A stretch of DNA of 57,206 bases from NCBI RefSeq assembly GCF_000716875.1, contig NZ_JNWQ01000042.1, forward strand, positions 1 through 57,206. The letters are read 5' to 3'. The notes under the pieces are model-generated. The model ran no database searches and was not told where the DNA came from. It was given only the letters and a program-made list of their open reading frames with translations. The number at the start of each line of letters is the position of its first letter. Positions within the stretch are counted from its first letter, which is position 1. Made by a program: the position numbers and the translations under genes. Positions 1-9,049 of this stretch are shown here, piece after piece. The DNA is from Streptomyces novaecaesareae (GTDB taxonomy: Bacteria > Actinomycetota > Actinomycetes > Streptomycetales > Streptomycetaceae).

Positions 1-3
1 CCT

Positions 4-35
4 GTGGGGGTGGGGGTGGGGGTGGGGGAGGGGGC
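4..35. repeat. Short G-run tandem repeat
   Basis: A TGGGGG hexamer is repeated about four times and followed by more G runs just beyond the end of the leftward metallopeptidase gene. Four or more runs of five G on one strand could fold as a G-quadruplex; on the transcribed strand of the peptidase mRNA the same stretch is C-rich. It may only be a slippage-prone low-complexity tract. Confidence 0.6.
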
Positions 36-45
36 CGCCGGAGTT

Positions 46-68
46 GTTCACGGCGCGGTCTGGTGAAC
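46..68 (-). terminator. Weak hairpin after the metallopeptidase gene
   Basis: An inverted repeat GTTCAC - 11 nt - GTGAAC lies just past the stop codon of the M6 peptidase gene. It has no T-run, so it is at best a weak factor-independent terminator. Confidence 0.25.
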
Positions 69-70
69 CG

Positions 71-1243
71 TCAACTCGACTTGGTGACGGTGATGGTGTC
101 GGACGTCGGCGTGCCTCGGCGGACGTCGATCCGGACCCCGGTCGCGGGGTCGGTGAAGTTCTGGCCGGGGCGGAGGGCGGCCATGTCGAGCGGGGTGCAG
201 CCGGTCGGCGGTACGGCGGTGGGGTTGCCGTTGACGACCTGGGCGGGGCCTTGGCCGGTCTGGGCGGCGGTGTCGATCCGGTAGACCAGGACGCCGGTGG
301 AGCACGCGGACGCGTCGCCGCCGGTGGCGCGGCGGGATTCGGCGACGTAGGCGGTGGTGTCGCCGGTGCGGATCACCGCGATCTTGGTGCCGCCGGGGCG
401 TTCGATCGCGTGCAGGCGGACCGTGCGGCTGCCGGCGGCCGCCAGGCAGGCGACCTGGCGGTCGTCGATCCAGCCGAACTTCCAGCGCTCCCAGCCCAGA
501 TGTTGCGGTGACGGGCCGGAGATGAGGCCCATCAGGTCCCAGCCGCCGACGTAGCGGTGGGTGTCGGCGCCCTGGAAGGCGTACAGGTCGGGCAGGCCGA
601 AGGTGTGCGAGGTCTCGTGGTCGGCGACTTTCGGGCCCCAGCGGTACATGTCCTGGCCGAAGGTGACCGCCCACTTGATCCGGGTGCCGCCTGCCACGAT
701 GCCGGTGGCGGCGGGGTCGTAGAGGTAGGTGGGCGAGAAGCTGATGGCGGAGGCGGACTTCGTGGGGACGATGTAGAGCAGGTCGTAGCGGGAGAAGTCC
801 ACGTCCGGCCCGGCGGCTTCGACGGCCTGGCGCACGTACGCCTCGTGCTGCTCGAAGCCGATGCCGCGCTGGAAGCCGTAGGAGGTGGAGTCCTGCGGCA
901 TGTGGAGCCACCGGCCGAGCGGGGTGATGTCGAGGCGGGTGCGGCCGTACGAGTCCTGCCGCATCCAGTCCGCGGCGGGGGCGAGCCGGTCGTAGTAGTC
1001 GCCCGGGTCACCGGTGGCGGGGGCGTCGGGGAAGTCGACGAAGAGCATCAGCACGTGCTTGGTGCCGAGTGGTCGGAGGAACTGCGTGCGGTCGGTGTCG
1101 TGGCCCTCGTCCGTCCATCCGGTGCGGCCGGGCAGGGCGCAGGCCGCGGCGGAGGGGGAGGGGGACGCGGCGGCCGGGGCGGCGGCGACCAGGAGGAGGG
1201 CCAGTGCCGGCGCCAGGGCGCCGACGAGCGGGCGAGGTGTCAC
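71..1243 (-). CDS. Secreted M6-like zinc metallopeptidase
   Basis: 390 aa. Predicted secreted protease acting outside the cell. The N-terminus is a Sec signal: MTPRPLV, then a long Ala/Leu hydrophobic stretch ending near AAAS at about residue 27. The zinc site HETSHTFGLPD (residues 209-219) matches the HExxHxxGxxD pattern of metzincin-like M6 (immune inhibitor A-type) peptidases, and WDLMG at 235-239 fits the Met-turn region. The start is GTG with a good AAGGAGAG ribosome site five bases upstream. It is the last gene of the peptide-uptake operon, 21 bp after the S33 hydrolase, so it probably releases peptides that the ABC transporter then imports. Substrate is unknown. The family call rests on the zinc motif and signal peptide. 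Confidence 0.82.
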   Translation of the reverse strand: MTPRPLVGALAPALALLLVAAAPAAASPSPSAAACALPGRTGWTDEGHDTDRTQFLRPLGTKHVLMLFVDFPDAPATGDPGDYYDRLAPAADWMRQDSYGRTRLDITPLGRWLHMPQDSTSYGFQRGIGFEQHEAYVRQAVEAAGPDVDFSRYDLLYIVPTKSASAISFSPTYLYDPAATGIVAGGTRIKWAVTFGQDMYRWGPKVADHETSHTFGLPDLYAFQGADTHRYVGGWDLMGLISGPSPQHLGWERWKFGWIDDRQVACLAAAGSRTVRLHAIERPGGTKIAVIRTGDTTAYVAESRRATGGDASACSTGVLVYRIDTAAQTGQGPAQVVNGNPTAVPPTGCTPLDMAALRPGQNFTDPATGVRIDVRRGTPTSDTITVTKSS

Positions 1244-1264
1244 GTCTCTCCTTCGGATGTGTGG

Positions 1265-2545
1265 TCACGCCCGGCCGGAGGCCAGGTCCATGAGACGGGC
1301 GAGGACGCGTCCGTTCGAGGCGGTCACGCCGTCGTGCTCCCACTCGTTGGTGATCCAGGCCCGCAGTCCGCCGATCGAGCGCGCGGTGCACAGGGACAGC
1401 TCGGCGTCCACGTACATGTCGTCGTGGTAGACGGCGGCGGCCACTGGTACCCGGTTGGCGGCGAGTCGGGCCGGGTCGTACAGCGCGGGCCAGTCGGTGC
1501 GGGCGGCGAGCAGGTCGGCGGCTTCGGCGAAGGGGCGCAGGCCGCTGATCTCCCGGAACATCCAGGGGTAGATCATCTCGCCGGTGAGCAGCAGTGGGTC
1601 GGCGTCCTCGGCGAAGGCGGGGTGGGTGGCCAGGGCGCGCTGGGCGGCCCAGCCCGTGCAGGCGCCCGGGCGGCCGTAGATGGACTCCTGGAGGACGGCG
1701 AAGAGCGGGTTGTCGGTGAAGGCGGTCAGCTGCATGACCTGCTGGAGGAAGGCGGTGGTGGGCTCGCCGGCCGGGTCGAGGCACTCGTCGAGCAGCCAGT
1801 GCAGGCGGGCGGAGCCGTCGCCCATGCCGAGCATCAGGCCGAGGGCGCGTAGCCGCCGTACGGTGAGCCGGTCGCCGTCGGGCAGGCGGACCGCGCGGTG
1901 GTCGAGGCGGTCGGCGAGCCGTCGGAGCATGTGCGGGTCGTCGGGGTGGCGGAGGTAGTGGGCGAGCACCTTGTCCCGCACCCGGGGGTAGGTGGCGGCG
2001 TACACGTCGTCGGCGGTGGCGTCGAGTCCGGGCAGGCCGCCGGTGATGTAGCAGGCCCGCAGGCCCTCGGGTGCGAAGGACAGGTAGCTGAGGGTGACGA
2101 AGCCGCCGTAGCTCTGCCCGAGCGTCTCCCACGGTTCGTCGCCGCAGAGTTGACGACGGATCAGTTCGGCGTCGGCGACGATCGAGCCGGCCCCGTGCAG
2201 CGCGAGGTGATCGGCCAGCTGTCGGGGCGAGCTGAACCCGGCCGCGGAGCGGGCGGTGACGGGGGTGGAGCGGCCGGTGCCGCGCTGGTCGAGCAGCAGG
2301 ACCCGGTGGGTCTTCAGGGCGCGGTCCAGCCAGCCGCCGGCGTTCAGCGGGCGGGGTGACTTGCCGCCCGGGCCGCCCTGGAGGTAGAGCAGCCACGGCA
2401 GTTGTTCGGCGCCGCGGGCCGGGTCGGCGACCTCCCGGGCGAAGACGTCGATGGTGGCGCCGTCGGCTTCGGCGTGGTCGAGCGGGACGGTGAAGAGGTG
2501 GTCGGTCACCGCAAGTCCGGGTAGGCGGTGGGTGGTCAGGATCAC
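1265..2545 (-). CDS. Alpha/beta hydrolase, S33 prolyl-aminopeptidase-like
   Basis: 426 aa from a GTG whose last two bases overlap the TGA of the upstream ATPase gene. Cytoplasmic alpha/beta hydrolase of the S33 aminopeptidase type. LQGGPGG (about 55-61) is the HGGPG-like oxyanion segment, DQRGTGRS (86-93) is the classic S33 signature, and GQSYGG (143-148) carries the nucleophile Ser145. Family members remove N-terminal proline or other residues from short peptides. Translational coupling to the peptide importer suggests that it degrades imported peptides. No signal peptide is evident, so cytoplasmic action is inferred. The exact peptide preference cannot be read from sequence. Confidence 0.85.
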   Translation of the reverse strand: MILTTHRLPGLAVTDHLFTVPLDHAEADGATIDVFAREVADPARGAEQLPWLLYLQGGPGGKSPRPLNAGGWLDRALKTHRVLLLDQRGTGRSTPVTARSAAGFSSPRQLADHLALHGAGSIVADAELIRRQLCGDEPWETLGQSYGGFVTLSYLSFAPEGLRACYITGGLPGLDATADDVYAATYPRVRDKVLAHYLRHPDDPHMLRRLADRLDHRAVRLPDGDRLTVRRLRALGLMLGMGDGSARLHWLLDECLDPAGEPTTAFLQQVMQLTAFTDNPLFAVLQESIYGRPGACTGWAAQRALATHPAFAEDADPLLLTGEMIYPWMFREISGLRPFAEAADLLAARTDWPALYDPARLAANRVPVAAAVYHDDMYVDAELSLCTARSIGGLRAWITNEWEHDGVTASNGRVLARLMDLASGRA

Positions 2546-3558
2546 TGTGACAACTCCGGGCTGTATCGATTGTTCCCCTCGCTCCGCTCGGCGAAGTGAC
2601 AGGCGACTTGGTGGCCAGGCGCGATCACCCGCAGGGTGGGGCGCTCGCCGGCGCAGAGGTCGGCCGCCTTGGGGCAGCGGGTGCGGAAGCAGCAGCCGCT
2701 GGGCGGGTTGAGGGGACTGGGCGGGTCGCCGTGGAGCACGATCCTCTCGCGGTCGTGCTCGGCGTCCGGATCGGGCAGTGGCACGGCGGAGAGCAGGGCG
2801 CGGGTGTACGGGTGGGCGGGGGTGCCGAAGAGGGTGTCGCGGTCGGCGGTCTCGACGACGGCACCGAGGTACATGACGGCGATCCGGGTGCTGATCTGCC
2901 GGACGGCGCCGAGGTCGTGGGCGATGAACAGGTAGGCGAGGCCGTGCTCGTCCTGGAGGTCCTTGAGCAGGTTGAGGATCTGGGCCTGCACCGAGACGTC
3001 GAGGGCGGAGACCGGCTCGTCGCACACCACCAGCTTCGGCCGCAGGGCCAACGCGCGGGCGATGCCGATGCGTTGGGCCTGTCCGCCGGAGAACTCGTGC
3101 GGGTGGCGGTCGGCGTGCTCGGGGCCGAGGCCGACCCGCTCCAGGAGTCGTTCCACCGGCTCGTCGGGCTCCAGCCCCTGGTAGGCGAAGGGCGAGGTGA
3201 GGATCCGGCGCACGGTCTGGCGGGGGTTGAGTGAGGAGAAGGGGTCCTGGAAGACCATCTGGAGCTCGCGGCGGACCGGGCGCAGGTCGTGTTCGTCCAG
3301 TTCGGCGAGGTCCTGGCCGGCGAACCGGATGCTGCCGGAGGTCGGTTGTTCCAGCCGGGTGAGCAGGCGGGCCAGGGTGGACTTGCCGCAGCCGGATTCG
3401 CCGACCAGGCCGAGGGTCTCGCCGGCCGACACGCGCAGGGAGACGCCGTCGACGGCGGTGACGTGTCCGGCGAGGCGCCGGGTGAGGCCGTGGCGGACCG
3501 GAAAGTGCTTGACCAGGCGCTGGGTTTCGAGGAGCGGGGTTTCGAGAAGCGAGGTCAT
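2542..3558 (-). CDS. Oligopeptide ABC transporter ATP-binding protein (OppF/DppF type)
   Basis: 338 aa. ATPase subunit that drives peptide import. Walker [10 protein letters not shown] (53-61), a Q-loop in [15 protein letters not shown] signature FSGGQAQR (156-163), Walker B LVVCDE (176-181) and a switch His in LFIAHDL are present. The C-terminal segment with CCFRTRCP is typical of OppF/DppF proteins; in this family such cysteines can bind an Fe-S cluster. The ATG lies in an ATGA overlap with the preceding ATPase gene, and the stop overlaps the S33 hydrolase start. Confidence 0.92.
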   Translation of the reverse strand: MTSLLETPLLETQRLVKHFPVRHGLTRRLAGHVTAVDGVSLRVSAGETLGLVGESGCGKSTLARLLTRLEQPTSGSIRFAGQDLAELDEHDLRPVRRELQMVFQDPFSSLNPRQTVRRILTSPFAYQGLEPDEPVERLLERVGLGPEHADRHPHEFSGGQAQRIGIARALALRPKLVVCDEPVSALDVSVQAQILNLLKDLQDEHGLAYLFIAHDLGAVRQISTRIAVMYLGAVVETADRDTLFGTPAHPYTRALLSAVPLPDPDAEHDRERIVLHGDPPSPLNPPSGCCFRTRCPKAADLCAGERPTLRVIAPGHQVACHFAERSEGNNRYSPELSQ

Positions 3559-4370
3559 GCCGTCTCCGAAAGGGTGGGCAGCCGATGCGGCAGCGGCCCG
3601 TCGATGCGGGGGACACAGGCGAGCAGGCCGCGGGTGTACGGCTGCTGCGGGCGGTGGAAGACGTCGCGGACGGCGCCGCGCTCGACCGCACGGCCGTCGC
3701 GCATCACGACGACCTGGTCGGCGAGTCCAGCGACCACGCCCATGTCGTGGGTGATCAGCATGATCGCGGTACCGGTCTCCCGCCGCAGCTCGCGCAGCAG
3801 GTCGAGGATCTGGGCCTGGACGGTGACGTCGAGTGCGGTGGTCGGCTCGTCCGCGATGAGCAGGTCCGGCTCCAGGCACAGCGCCATGGCGATCATCACC
3901 CGCTGCCGCATCCCGCCGGAGAACTCGTGCGGGTAGGAGCGGGCGCGTCGTTCGGCCTCGGGGATGCCGACCCGTTCCAGCATCCGGACGGCGACCCGGT
4001 GGGCCGCCTTCCGGCCGGCCCGGTGGTGAGCGCGGTAGGCCTCGGCGATCTGGAAGGCCACCGGGTAGTACGGGTTGAGGCAGGAGAGCGGGTCCTGGAA
4101 GACCATGGCGATCCGGTTGCCGCGCAGGCGGCGCAGGGCGCGCTGGTCGAGCCGCGTCAACTCGCGTCCGTCGAAGCGGATTTCGCCGCTGGCGCGGGCA
4201 TCGCGGGGCAGTAGCCCGAGGAGGGCGAGGCTGGTGACGGACTTGCCGCTGCCGGACTCCCCGACGACGCCCAGGACCTGTCCGGCCGCGAGGTCGAGGT
4301 CGAGCCCGGCCACCGCCCGGACGCCTGACGAGAAGTCGACTACCAGATTCCGTACGGTCAACAGCGTCAT
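3555..4370 (-). CDS. Oligopeptide ABC transporter ATP-binding protein (OppD/DppD type)
   Basis: 271 aa. Second ATPase of the importer. Walker A GESGSGKS (37-44), [14 protein letters not shown] signature SGGMRQR (151-157), Walker B LLIADE (170-175) and ITHDMG are intact. It is somewhat shorter than the usual 320-330 aa of OppD, because it ends soon after the PYTRGLL motif and lacks the Cys-rich tail its partner keeps. ATGA overlap with the upstream permease gene supports the start. Confidence 0.9.
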   Translation of the reverse strand: MTLLTVRNLVVDFSSGVRAVAGLDLDLAAGQVLGVVGESGSGKSVTSLALLGLLPRDARASGEIRFDGRELTRLDQRALRRLRGNRIAMVFQDPLSCLNPYYPVAFQIAEAYRAHHRAGRKAAHRVAVRMLERVGIPEAERRARSYPHEFSGGMRQRVMIAMALCLEPDLLIADEPTTALDVTVQAQILDLLRELRRETGTAIMLITHDMGVVAGLADQVVVMRDGRAVERGAVRDVFHRPQQPYTRGLLACVPRIDGPLPHRLPTLSETA

Positions 4371-5359
4371 CCGACGGCCCTCACCCTCGGGTCCAGTGCG
4401 GCGTAGGCGAGGTCCACCGCCAGGTTGGCGAGCACGACGAAGGAGGCGGCGAACAGCGTCACGCCGAGGATGACCGGCTGGTCCGCGCTCGCGATCGCGT
4501 CGGCGGCCAGCTTGCCGACACCGGGTAGGCCGAAGACCGATTCGGTGATCAGCGCGCCGCCCAGCAGCGCGCCGAGGTCCATGCCGAAGATGGTCACGAT
4601 CGGCATCAGCGCGGGTCGCAGCGCGTGTCTGCGGACCACGGTGACCTCGGCCAGTCCCTTGGCACGCGCCGTGCGGACGTAGTTCCGGCCCAGGCTCTCC
4701 AGCATTTCGCTGCGGGTGACCCGGGCGTACACCCCGGAGTAGAGCATGGCCAGGGTGATCCAGGGCATGACCATGGACTGCGCCCAGCCGATCGGGTCCT
4801 CGGTGAGGGGGACGGCGGTCGGGTAGGGCAGCACGTTCAGCTGGACCACCAGGAGGTACTGGAGCACCAGCGCGGTGAAGTAGATCGGCAGCGAGACCCC
4901 GCCGAGGGCGGCCGTCATGGCGGCGCGGTCCCACAGGCTGCCGCGTCGCAGCGCCGACACCACGCCCGCCGCCACGCCGACGGCCAGCCACAGCACCGCC
5001 GCGCCGACGGCGATGGAGATGCTGACGGGTAGCCTGCTGGTGAGCAGCTCCCAGACCGGCTGGTTCGTCTGGAAGCTGAAGCCCAGGCACGGGAAGGGGC
5101 ACTGGACGGCCGCCGCCCCGCTGCCGAAGGCGCGCCCGGAGAGGATGCCGCCGAGGTAGTCGCCGAACTGGGTGAACGGGGAGCGGTCCAGCCCGAGGGT
5201 GGCCCGGATCGTGGCGAGCCGTTCGGGGCTGCAGGCCTTGCCGCAGGCGCCCTGGGCCGGGTCGGCGGGCATCAGGTAGAAGATCGCGAAGGTGGCGGCG
5301 CAGATCACCAGCAGGACGGCCGCGGTGACGGCCAGTCTTCGCAGCAGGTAGAGGATCAT
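4367..5359 (-). CDS. Peptide ABC transporter permease (DppB/OppB type)
   Basis: 330 aa integral membrane protein. MILYLLRRLAVTAAV at the N-terminus and six hydrophobic segments follow the DppB pattern; the cytoplasmic EAA loop is seen as ARAKGLAEVTVVRRHALRPA. An extracytoplasmic loop near residues 38-95 contains four cysteines (two in ACGKAC, two in CPFPC), which is unusual and may form disulfides. The ATG sits in an ATGA-type overlap with the preceding permease stop. Confidence 0.93.
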   Translation of the reverse strand: MILYLLRRLAVTAAVLLVICAATFAIFYLMPADPAQGACGKACSPERLATIRATLGLDRSPFTQFGDYLGGILSGRAFGSGAAAVQCPFPCLGFSFQTNQPVWELLTSRLPVSISIAVGAAVLWLAVGVAAGVVSALRRGSLWDRAAMTAALGGVSLPIYFTALVLQYLLVVQLNVLPYPTAVPLTEDPIGWAQSMVMPWITLAMLYSGVYARVTRSEMLESLGRNYVRTARAKGLAEVTVVRRHALRPALMPIVTIFGMDLGALLGGALITESVFGLPGVGKLAADAIASADQPVILGVTLFAASFVVLANLAVDLAYAALDPRVRAVG

Positions 5360-6297
5360 CGTGGCTTGCTCCGGGGGTCGAGCGCATCGCGCACGGCGTC
5401 GCCGAGCACGTTGAAGGCGAGCACCGTGACGAACAGGAGGACGCCGGGGATGAGGAAGTAGGCGGGGTCGGAGGCGTACCAGGGCACGGCGGACGCGATC
5501 ATCTGCCCCCAGGAGGGCGTGGGCGGTTGCACACCCACGCCGAGGAAGGACAGCCCGGCCTCGGTGGCGATGCAGGCCGGGATCGACATCGTCGCCACGA
5601 CCAGCACCGGCCCGGTCAGGTTGGGCAGCACCTCGCGCAGCAGCAGCGTCCGCCGGGACGCGCCGAGCACCCGGGCCGCCGCCACGAACTCGCCGCGGGC
5701 CAGCACCATCGCCTGCCCACGCACGATCCGCCCGACGTACGGCCAGCCGAAGAGGCCGAGGACCGTGATCAGCAGCAGCCGGCGGTCCGCCCCGGGTGCG
5801 GCCGAGATCAGGGCGATCATGAAGATCAGGCTGGGGAAGGACATCAGAAGGTCCATCAGCCGGCCGATCAGGGTGTCGGCCCAGCCGCCGAGGAATCCGG
5901 CGAGCAGGCCGAGCGCGGTGCCGAGGAGCGTGGAGACGGCGGTGGCCAGCACGGCGACCAGCAGTGAGACGCGCGCGCCGTACACGACCCGGGCGAGCAC
6001 GTCCCGGCCGTTGACCGGCTCGACGCCCAGCCAGTGCTCGGCGCTGATGCCGCCGGCCGTACCGCGAGGCAGTCCGCCGAGCGCCGGGTCGACGGTTTCG
6101 CCGTGGAAGGCGGTCGGGGAGCTGCCGGTCAGCCAGGTGATCAGCGGGGCGGCCAGCGCGACCAGGACCAGCAGAGCGACGGTGGCCAGCGCGAGCGCCG
6201 TCGCGCGCTGGGACAGCAGCCTGCGCAGGACGGGCACCTGCGCGGTCCCGGCGGTGCGGGAACCCGCGCGCGTGCTCCCGGCGACGCGGGCGCTCAC
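5356..6297 (-). CDS. Peptide ABC transporter permease (DppC/OppC type)
   Basis: 313 aa from GTG 6297, which overlaps the stop of the binding-protein gene as GTGA. Hydrophobic segments are preceded by a basic N-terminus, as in DppC. The motif HWLGVEPVNGRDVLARVVYGAR is the conserved extracytoplasmic DppC signature, and the EAA loop reads AAARVLGASRRTLLLREVLPN. It pairs with the DppB-like permease to form the channel. The first 25 residues contain a repeated AGS/TAG pattern of no known role. Confidence 0.9.
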   Translation of the reverse strand: MSARVAGSTRAGSRTAGTAQVPVLRRLLSQRATALALATVALLVLVALAAPLITWLTGSSPTAFHGETVDPALGGLPRGTAGGISAEHWLGVEPVNGRDVLARVVYGARVSLLVAVLATAVSTLLGTALGLLAGFLGGWADTLIGRLMDLLMSFPSLIFMIALISAAPGADRRLLLITVLGLFGWPYVGRIVRGQAMVLARGEFVAAARVLGASRRTLLLREVLPNLTGPVLVVATMSIPACIATEAGLSFLGVGVQPPTPSWGQMIASAVPWYASDPAYFLIPGVLLFVTVLAFNVLGDAVRDALDPRSKPR

Positions 6298-7982
6298 CTG
6301 CGCAGTCCCAGCGAGACGAGGTCGAGTCGGCCGACGAAGGCGGTGTGCCCGTACGCGCCGGCCACGTTCGGCCCGACCAGGACGGCGGCCCGGTCCCAGA
6401 GGAACGGGACGACGGGGGCGTCCCGCATGATCCGCTTGGCGAGCTCGCCGTACGCCGCCTGCGCGCTGGCCGGGTCGCCGGAGGCGGCGATCTGGTCGAG
6501 CCGGGCGTCGACCTCGGGGGAGTCGTACTGGGCGCGGTTGTTGTTGCCCTCGGCGGTGATCAGCCTGCCGTCGAACAGGACCGGCAGGTAGGTGGAGGCG
6601 CCCGGCCAGTCCGGTGTCCAGCCGTCGATCAGCAGGTCGTGTTCGCGGGCGGGGCTGCCGATGGTGCTGTAGAACGCCGACGAGCTGATCTCGTTGATCC
6701 GCACGGTGATGCCGGCCCGGGCGAGTGAGGCCTGCACGGCCTCGCCCTGCGCCTTGCCGCCGGCGGTGGCCGGGGTGTCGAGGGTGAGTTCCAGGCCGGA
6801 CGCGTGCCCGGCCTCGGCGAGCAGGGCCTTGGCCTTGGCCGGGTCGCCCTTGCCGTCCTGGCTCGGGTACGGGTCCTCGGGGGCGGCGCCGGGCAGGGTG
6901 GGCGGCAGCAGGGTGGTGGCGAGGTCGCCCGCGATGGGGCCGCCGCGGGTGGTGCGCAGCGCGTCCTTGTCGAGCGCGTAGGCGATCGCCTGGCGCACCC
7001 GGACGTCGTCCAGCGGCTTGTGTCCGGTGTTGATGCCGAGGAAGCGGGTGTTGATGGACTCGCCGGTGACCAGGCGCTGCTTCAGCCGGGGGTCGCCCAG
7101 CACCCGGCCGACCGAGGCCGGGCCGATGGGTTCCATAGCCACGGCGTTCGCGTCCTCGCCCTGGCCGGCGATCAGTCGCTGGTCGACCACGGCCGGGTCG
7201 AGGTTGAGGTCGATCACGACCTTGTCGGGCAGGCCTTTGCGGACGGTATCGGTGGCTGGATCCCACGAGGGGTTGCGCACCAGGGTGAGCTGCTTCTTGG
7301 GCTCGAACGTGTCGATCCGGTAGGGGCCGGACGAGAACGGGCGGTTGTCGTAGCCCACGCCGGTGTCCTTGTCCTGCGGCACGGGCGCGAACATCGGCAG
7401 CGACACGGCCGAGCCGAAGTCGGCGACCGGCCGGTTGAGGTGGAAGACGACGGTCCGCTCGTCCGGGGTCTCGATCGACGCGAGGCCGGCCTTGTCCTGG
7501 TACGGGCCCTTGTACGTGTCGCCGCTCGTGAGCCAGAGCCGGGCGTACGGCGGGCCCTCGGGCAGTTCGGCGGCGAAGGTGCGCTCGACGCCGTACTTGA
7601 CGTCCTTGCTGGTGACGGGTCGGCCGTCCTCGAAGCGCGCGCCGTCCCGGAGGGTGAAGGTCCAGGTCCGGGCGCCGTCGGTGGGACGGCCGGTGTCGGT
7701 GGCGAGGTCCGGCACGATCTTTCCGCCGGCCTGGCCGGGAGCCGGCGCGAAGGTGGTGAGCGTCCGGTAGATCAGCCGGCCGACGTCCTGGGTGGAGGTG
7801 ACGTACGCGCGGGCCGGGTCCAGGTGTTCCAGGTCGATGGTGGACAGGACGTGCAGGGTGCCGCCCTTCACGGCGACGGCGTTCCCGGGGGCGCCGGCTC
7901 CGGCCCCGGTCGATCCGGTACAGGCCGCCGCGGACAGCAGCCCGAGGGCCGCCAGGGCGCCTGCGGCTCTTCGTGGCCTCAT
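6294..7982 (-). CDS. Peptide-binding lipoprotein (SBP family 5)
   Basis: 562 aa. Extracellular solute-binding lipoprotein that delivers peptides to the permeases. The N-terminus MRPRRAAGALAALGLL is followed by SAAAC with Cys21 as the lipid-modified residue. Family-5 features are visible: LDPARAYVTSTQDVGRLIYRTL, a FSSGPYRI segment and RQAIAYALDKDALR. ATG 7982 was chosen because it gives the lipobox at the right distance and has an AGGGGG ribosome site; longer in-frame reading lacks a signal. It is the first gene of the seven-gene leftward operon and is divergent from the LysR gene, so it is probably LysR-controlled. Confidence 0.93.
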   Translation of the reverse strand: MRPRRAAGALAALGLLSAAACTGSTGAGAGAPGNAVAVKGGTLHVLSTIDLEHLDPARAYVTSTQDVGRLIYRTLTTFAPAPGQAGGKIVPDLATDTGRPTDGARTWTFTLRDGARFEDGRPVTSKDVKYGVERTFAAELPEGPPYARLWLTSGDTYKGPYQDKAGLASIETPDERTVVFHLNRPVADFGSAVSLPMFAPVPQDKDTGVGYDNRPFSSGPYRIDTFEPKKQLTLVRNPSWDPATDTVRKGLPDKVVIDLNLDPAVVDQRLIAGQGEDANAVAMEPIGPASVGRVLGDPRLKQRLVTGESINTRFLGINTGHKPLDDVRVRQAIAYALDKDALRTTRGGPIAGDLATTLLPPTLPGAAPEDPYPSQDGKGDPAKAKALLAEAGHASGLELTLDTPATAGGKAQGEAVQASLARAGITVRINEISSSAFYSTIGSPAREHDLLIDGWTPDWPGASTYLPVLFDGRLITAEGNNNRAQYDSPEVDARLDQIAASGDPASAQAAYGELAKRIMRDAPVVPFLWDRAAVLVGPNVAGAYGHTAFVGRLDLVSLGLRR

Positions 7983-7996
7983 TCGTCCCCCTCTAG

Positions 7997-8015
7997 TGTG
8001 ATATGACATTTCACA
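7997..8015. promoter_or_regulatory. Inverted repeat upstream of the peptide operon
   Basis: TGTGA - 9 nt - TCACA forms a perfect dyad 15 bp upstream of the binding-protein start, and it overlaps a CACATGTG palindrome at 8012-8019. Position and symmetry suit an operator in the divergent promoter region. Binding by the LysR protein or a CRP-like factor is conjecture. Confidence 0.45.
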
Positions 8016-8068
8016 TGTGGGACAAGATTGGGCCTTCGCAAGCTCTTCCGGGAGCTCCCAGCTGTTCA

Positions 8069-8081
8069 TAACATCCGGTTA
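8069..8081. promoter_or_regulatory. LysR-type T-N11-A box over the lysR start codon
   Basis: TAACATCCGGTTA has T-N11-A form with dyad symmetry. It sits inside the longer repeat CATAAC - 5 nt - GTTATG at 8067-8083. Its last base is the A of the LysR ATG. LysR proteins usually bind such sites in the divergent region and repress themselves; here the site would directly cover the translation start. Confidence 0.5.
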
Positions 8082-9049
8082 TGGAGCTTGAGATACGGCA
8101 CCTCCGGATGATCTGCACGATCGCCGAAACCGGCAGCCTCACCCGTGCCGCCGCCTCACTGCGGCTCAGCCAGCCCGGGCTCAGCGCCCAACTGCGCCGG
8201 ATCGAGGCCATGCTGGGCGGCCCGTTGTTCGAGCGCGGGCGCACCGGCGCCGTACCGACCGCCTTCGGCGAGGCCGTGCTCACCCGCGCCCGCGCCGTCC
8301 TGCCCACCGTCGACGAGCTGCTGAGTGCCTCCGCCCTGGCCGCCCGTTCCAGCAGCCCGGTCCAGCGCCTGCGGCTCGGCTCGGTCAACGCCCCGCTGAT
8401 CGGCGGGCTGATCGACGCCCTGCGGGCCCACCTCCCCGAGGCCCGGATCGTCTCCCGCGCCCAGGGCTCCTCCGTCCCGCTGATCGAGGACGTCTCGGCC
8501 GGCCGCCTCGAAGCCGTCGTGGTCGGCGACTGCCCCGGCTACGAGCTGGCCGCGCGGCCCGGCGTCGTCCTGCGGCCGGTGGTCACCGAGCCCGTCTTCG
8601 TCGCCCTGCCGGCCGGCCACCGCCTCGCCGGCCGACCGGAGGTCGGACTGGACGAACTCGCCGACGAGGACTGGGTGTCGCCCCGGCCGGACGACGACCG
8701 GGTCCGCGAGTACTGGTCCACCACCTTCCACGCGACCGGCCACCGGATGCGCACCGTGCACGAGGCGGAGGGACGGCTGCTGATAGAGCTGGTCCGCAGC
8801 GGCTGCGCGGTGAGCCTGTGCCAGGCCACCTTCGAGGAACTGCCCGGCATCGCCGTGCGGCCCATCATCGGCGACCCGCTCTGGTACCGGCACCTGATCG
8901 CCTGGCACCAGGCGGGTCCGCTGGCCGCCCTGGAGGCGGCGCTGGTCGAGCACGTCCGCGTGGCCCACCGGGTCGCGGCCGAGCGCAGCCCGGTGTACCA
9001 GCGGTGGTTGCGCGCGGCAGCCGGGCAACCCGAGGCGGCCGCCCGGTGA
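8081..9049 (+). CDS. LysR family transcriptional regulator
   Basis: 322 aa. The N-terminal winged helix (residues 1-60) has the typical LysR sequence: EIRHLRMICTIAETGSLTRA, then LSQPGLSAQLRRIE and GPLFER. The rest is a substrate-binding effector domain. It is divergent from the peptide-uptake and proteolysis operon and is the probable regulator of it. There is no ribosome-binding site close to the ATG; a GGGAGCTCCC palindrome lies 22-31 bases upstream, too far for normal use, so a leaderless transcript is likely. The start is fixed by the family's N-terminal MELRHL-like pattern. The inducing ligand is unknown. Confidence 0.92.
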   Translation: MELEIRHLRMICTIAETGSLTRAAASLRLSQPGLSAQLRRIEAMLGGPLFERGRTGAVPTAFGEAVLTRARAVLPTVDELLSASALAARSSSPVQRLRLGSVNAPLIGGLIDALRAHLPEARIVSRAQGSSVPLIEDVSAGRLEAVVVGDCPGYELAARPGVVLRPVVTEPVFVALPAGHRLAGRPEVGLDELADEDWVSPRPDDDRVREYWSTTFHATGHRMRTVHEAEGRLLIELVRSGCAVSLCQATFEELPGIAVRPIIGDPLWYRHLIAWHQAGPLAALEAALVEHVRVAHRVAAERSPVYQRWLRAAAGQPEAAAR

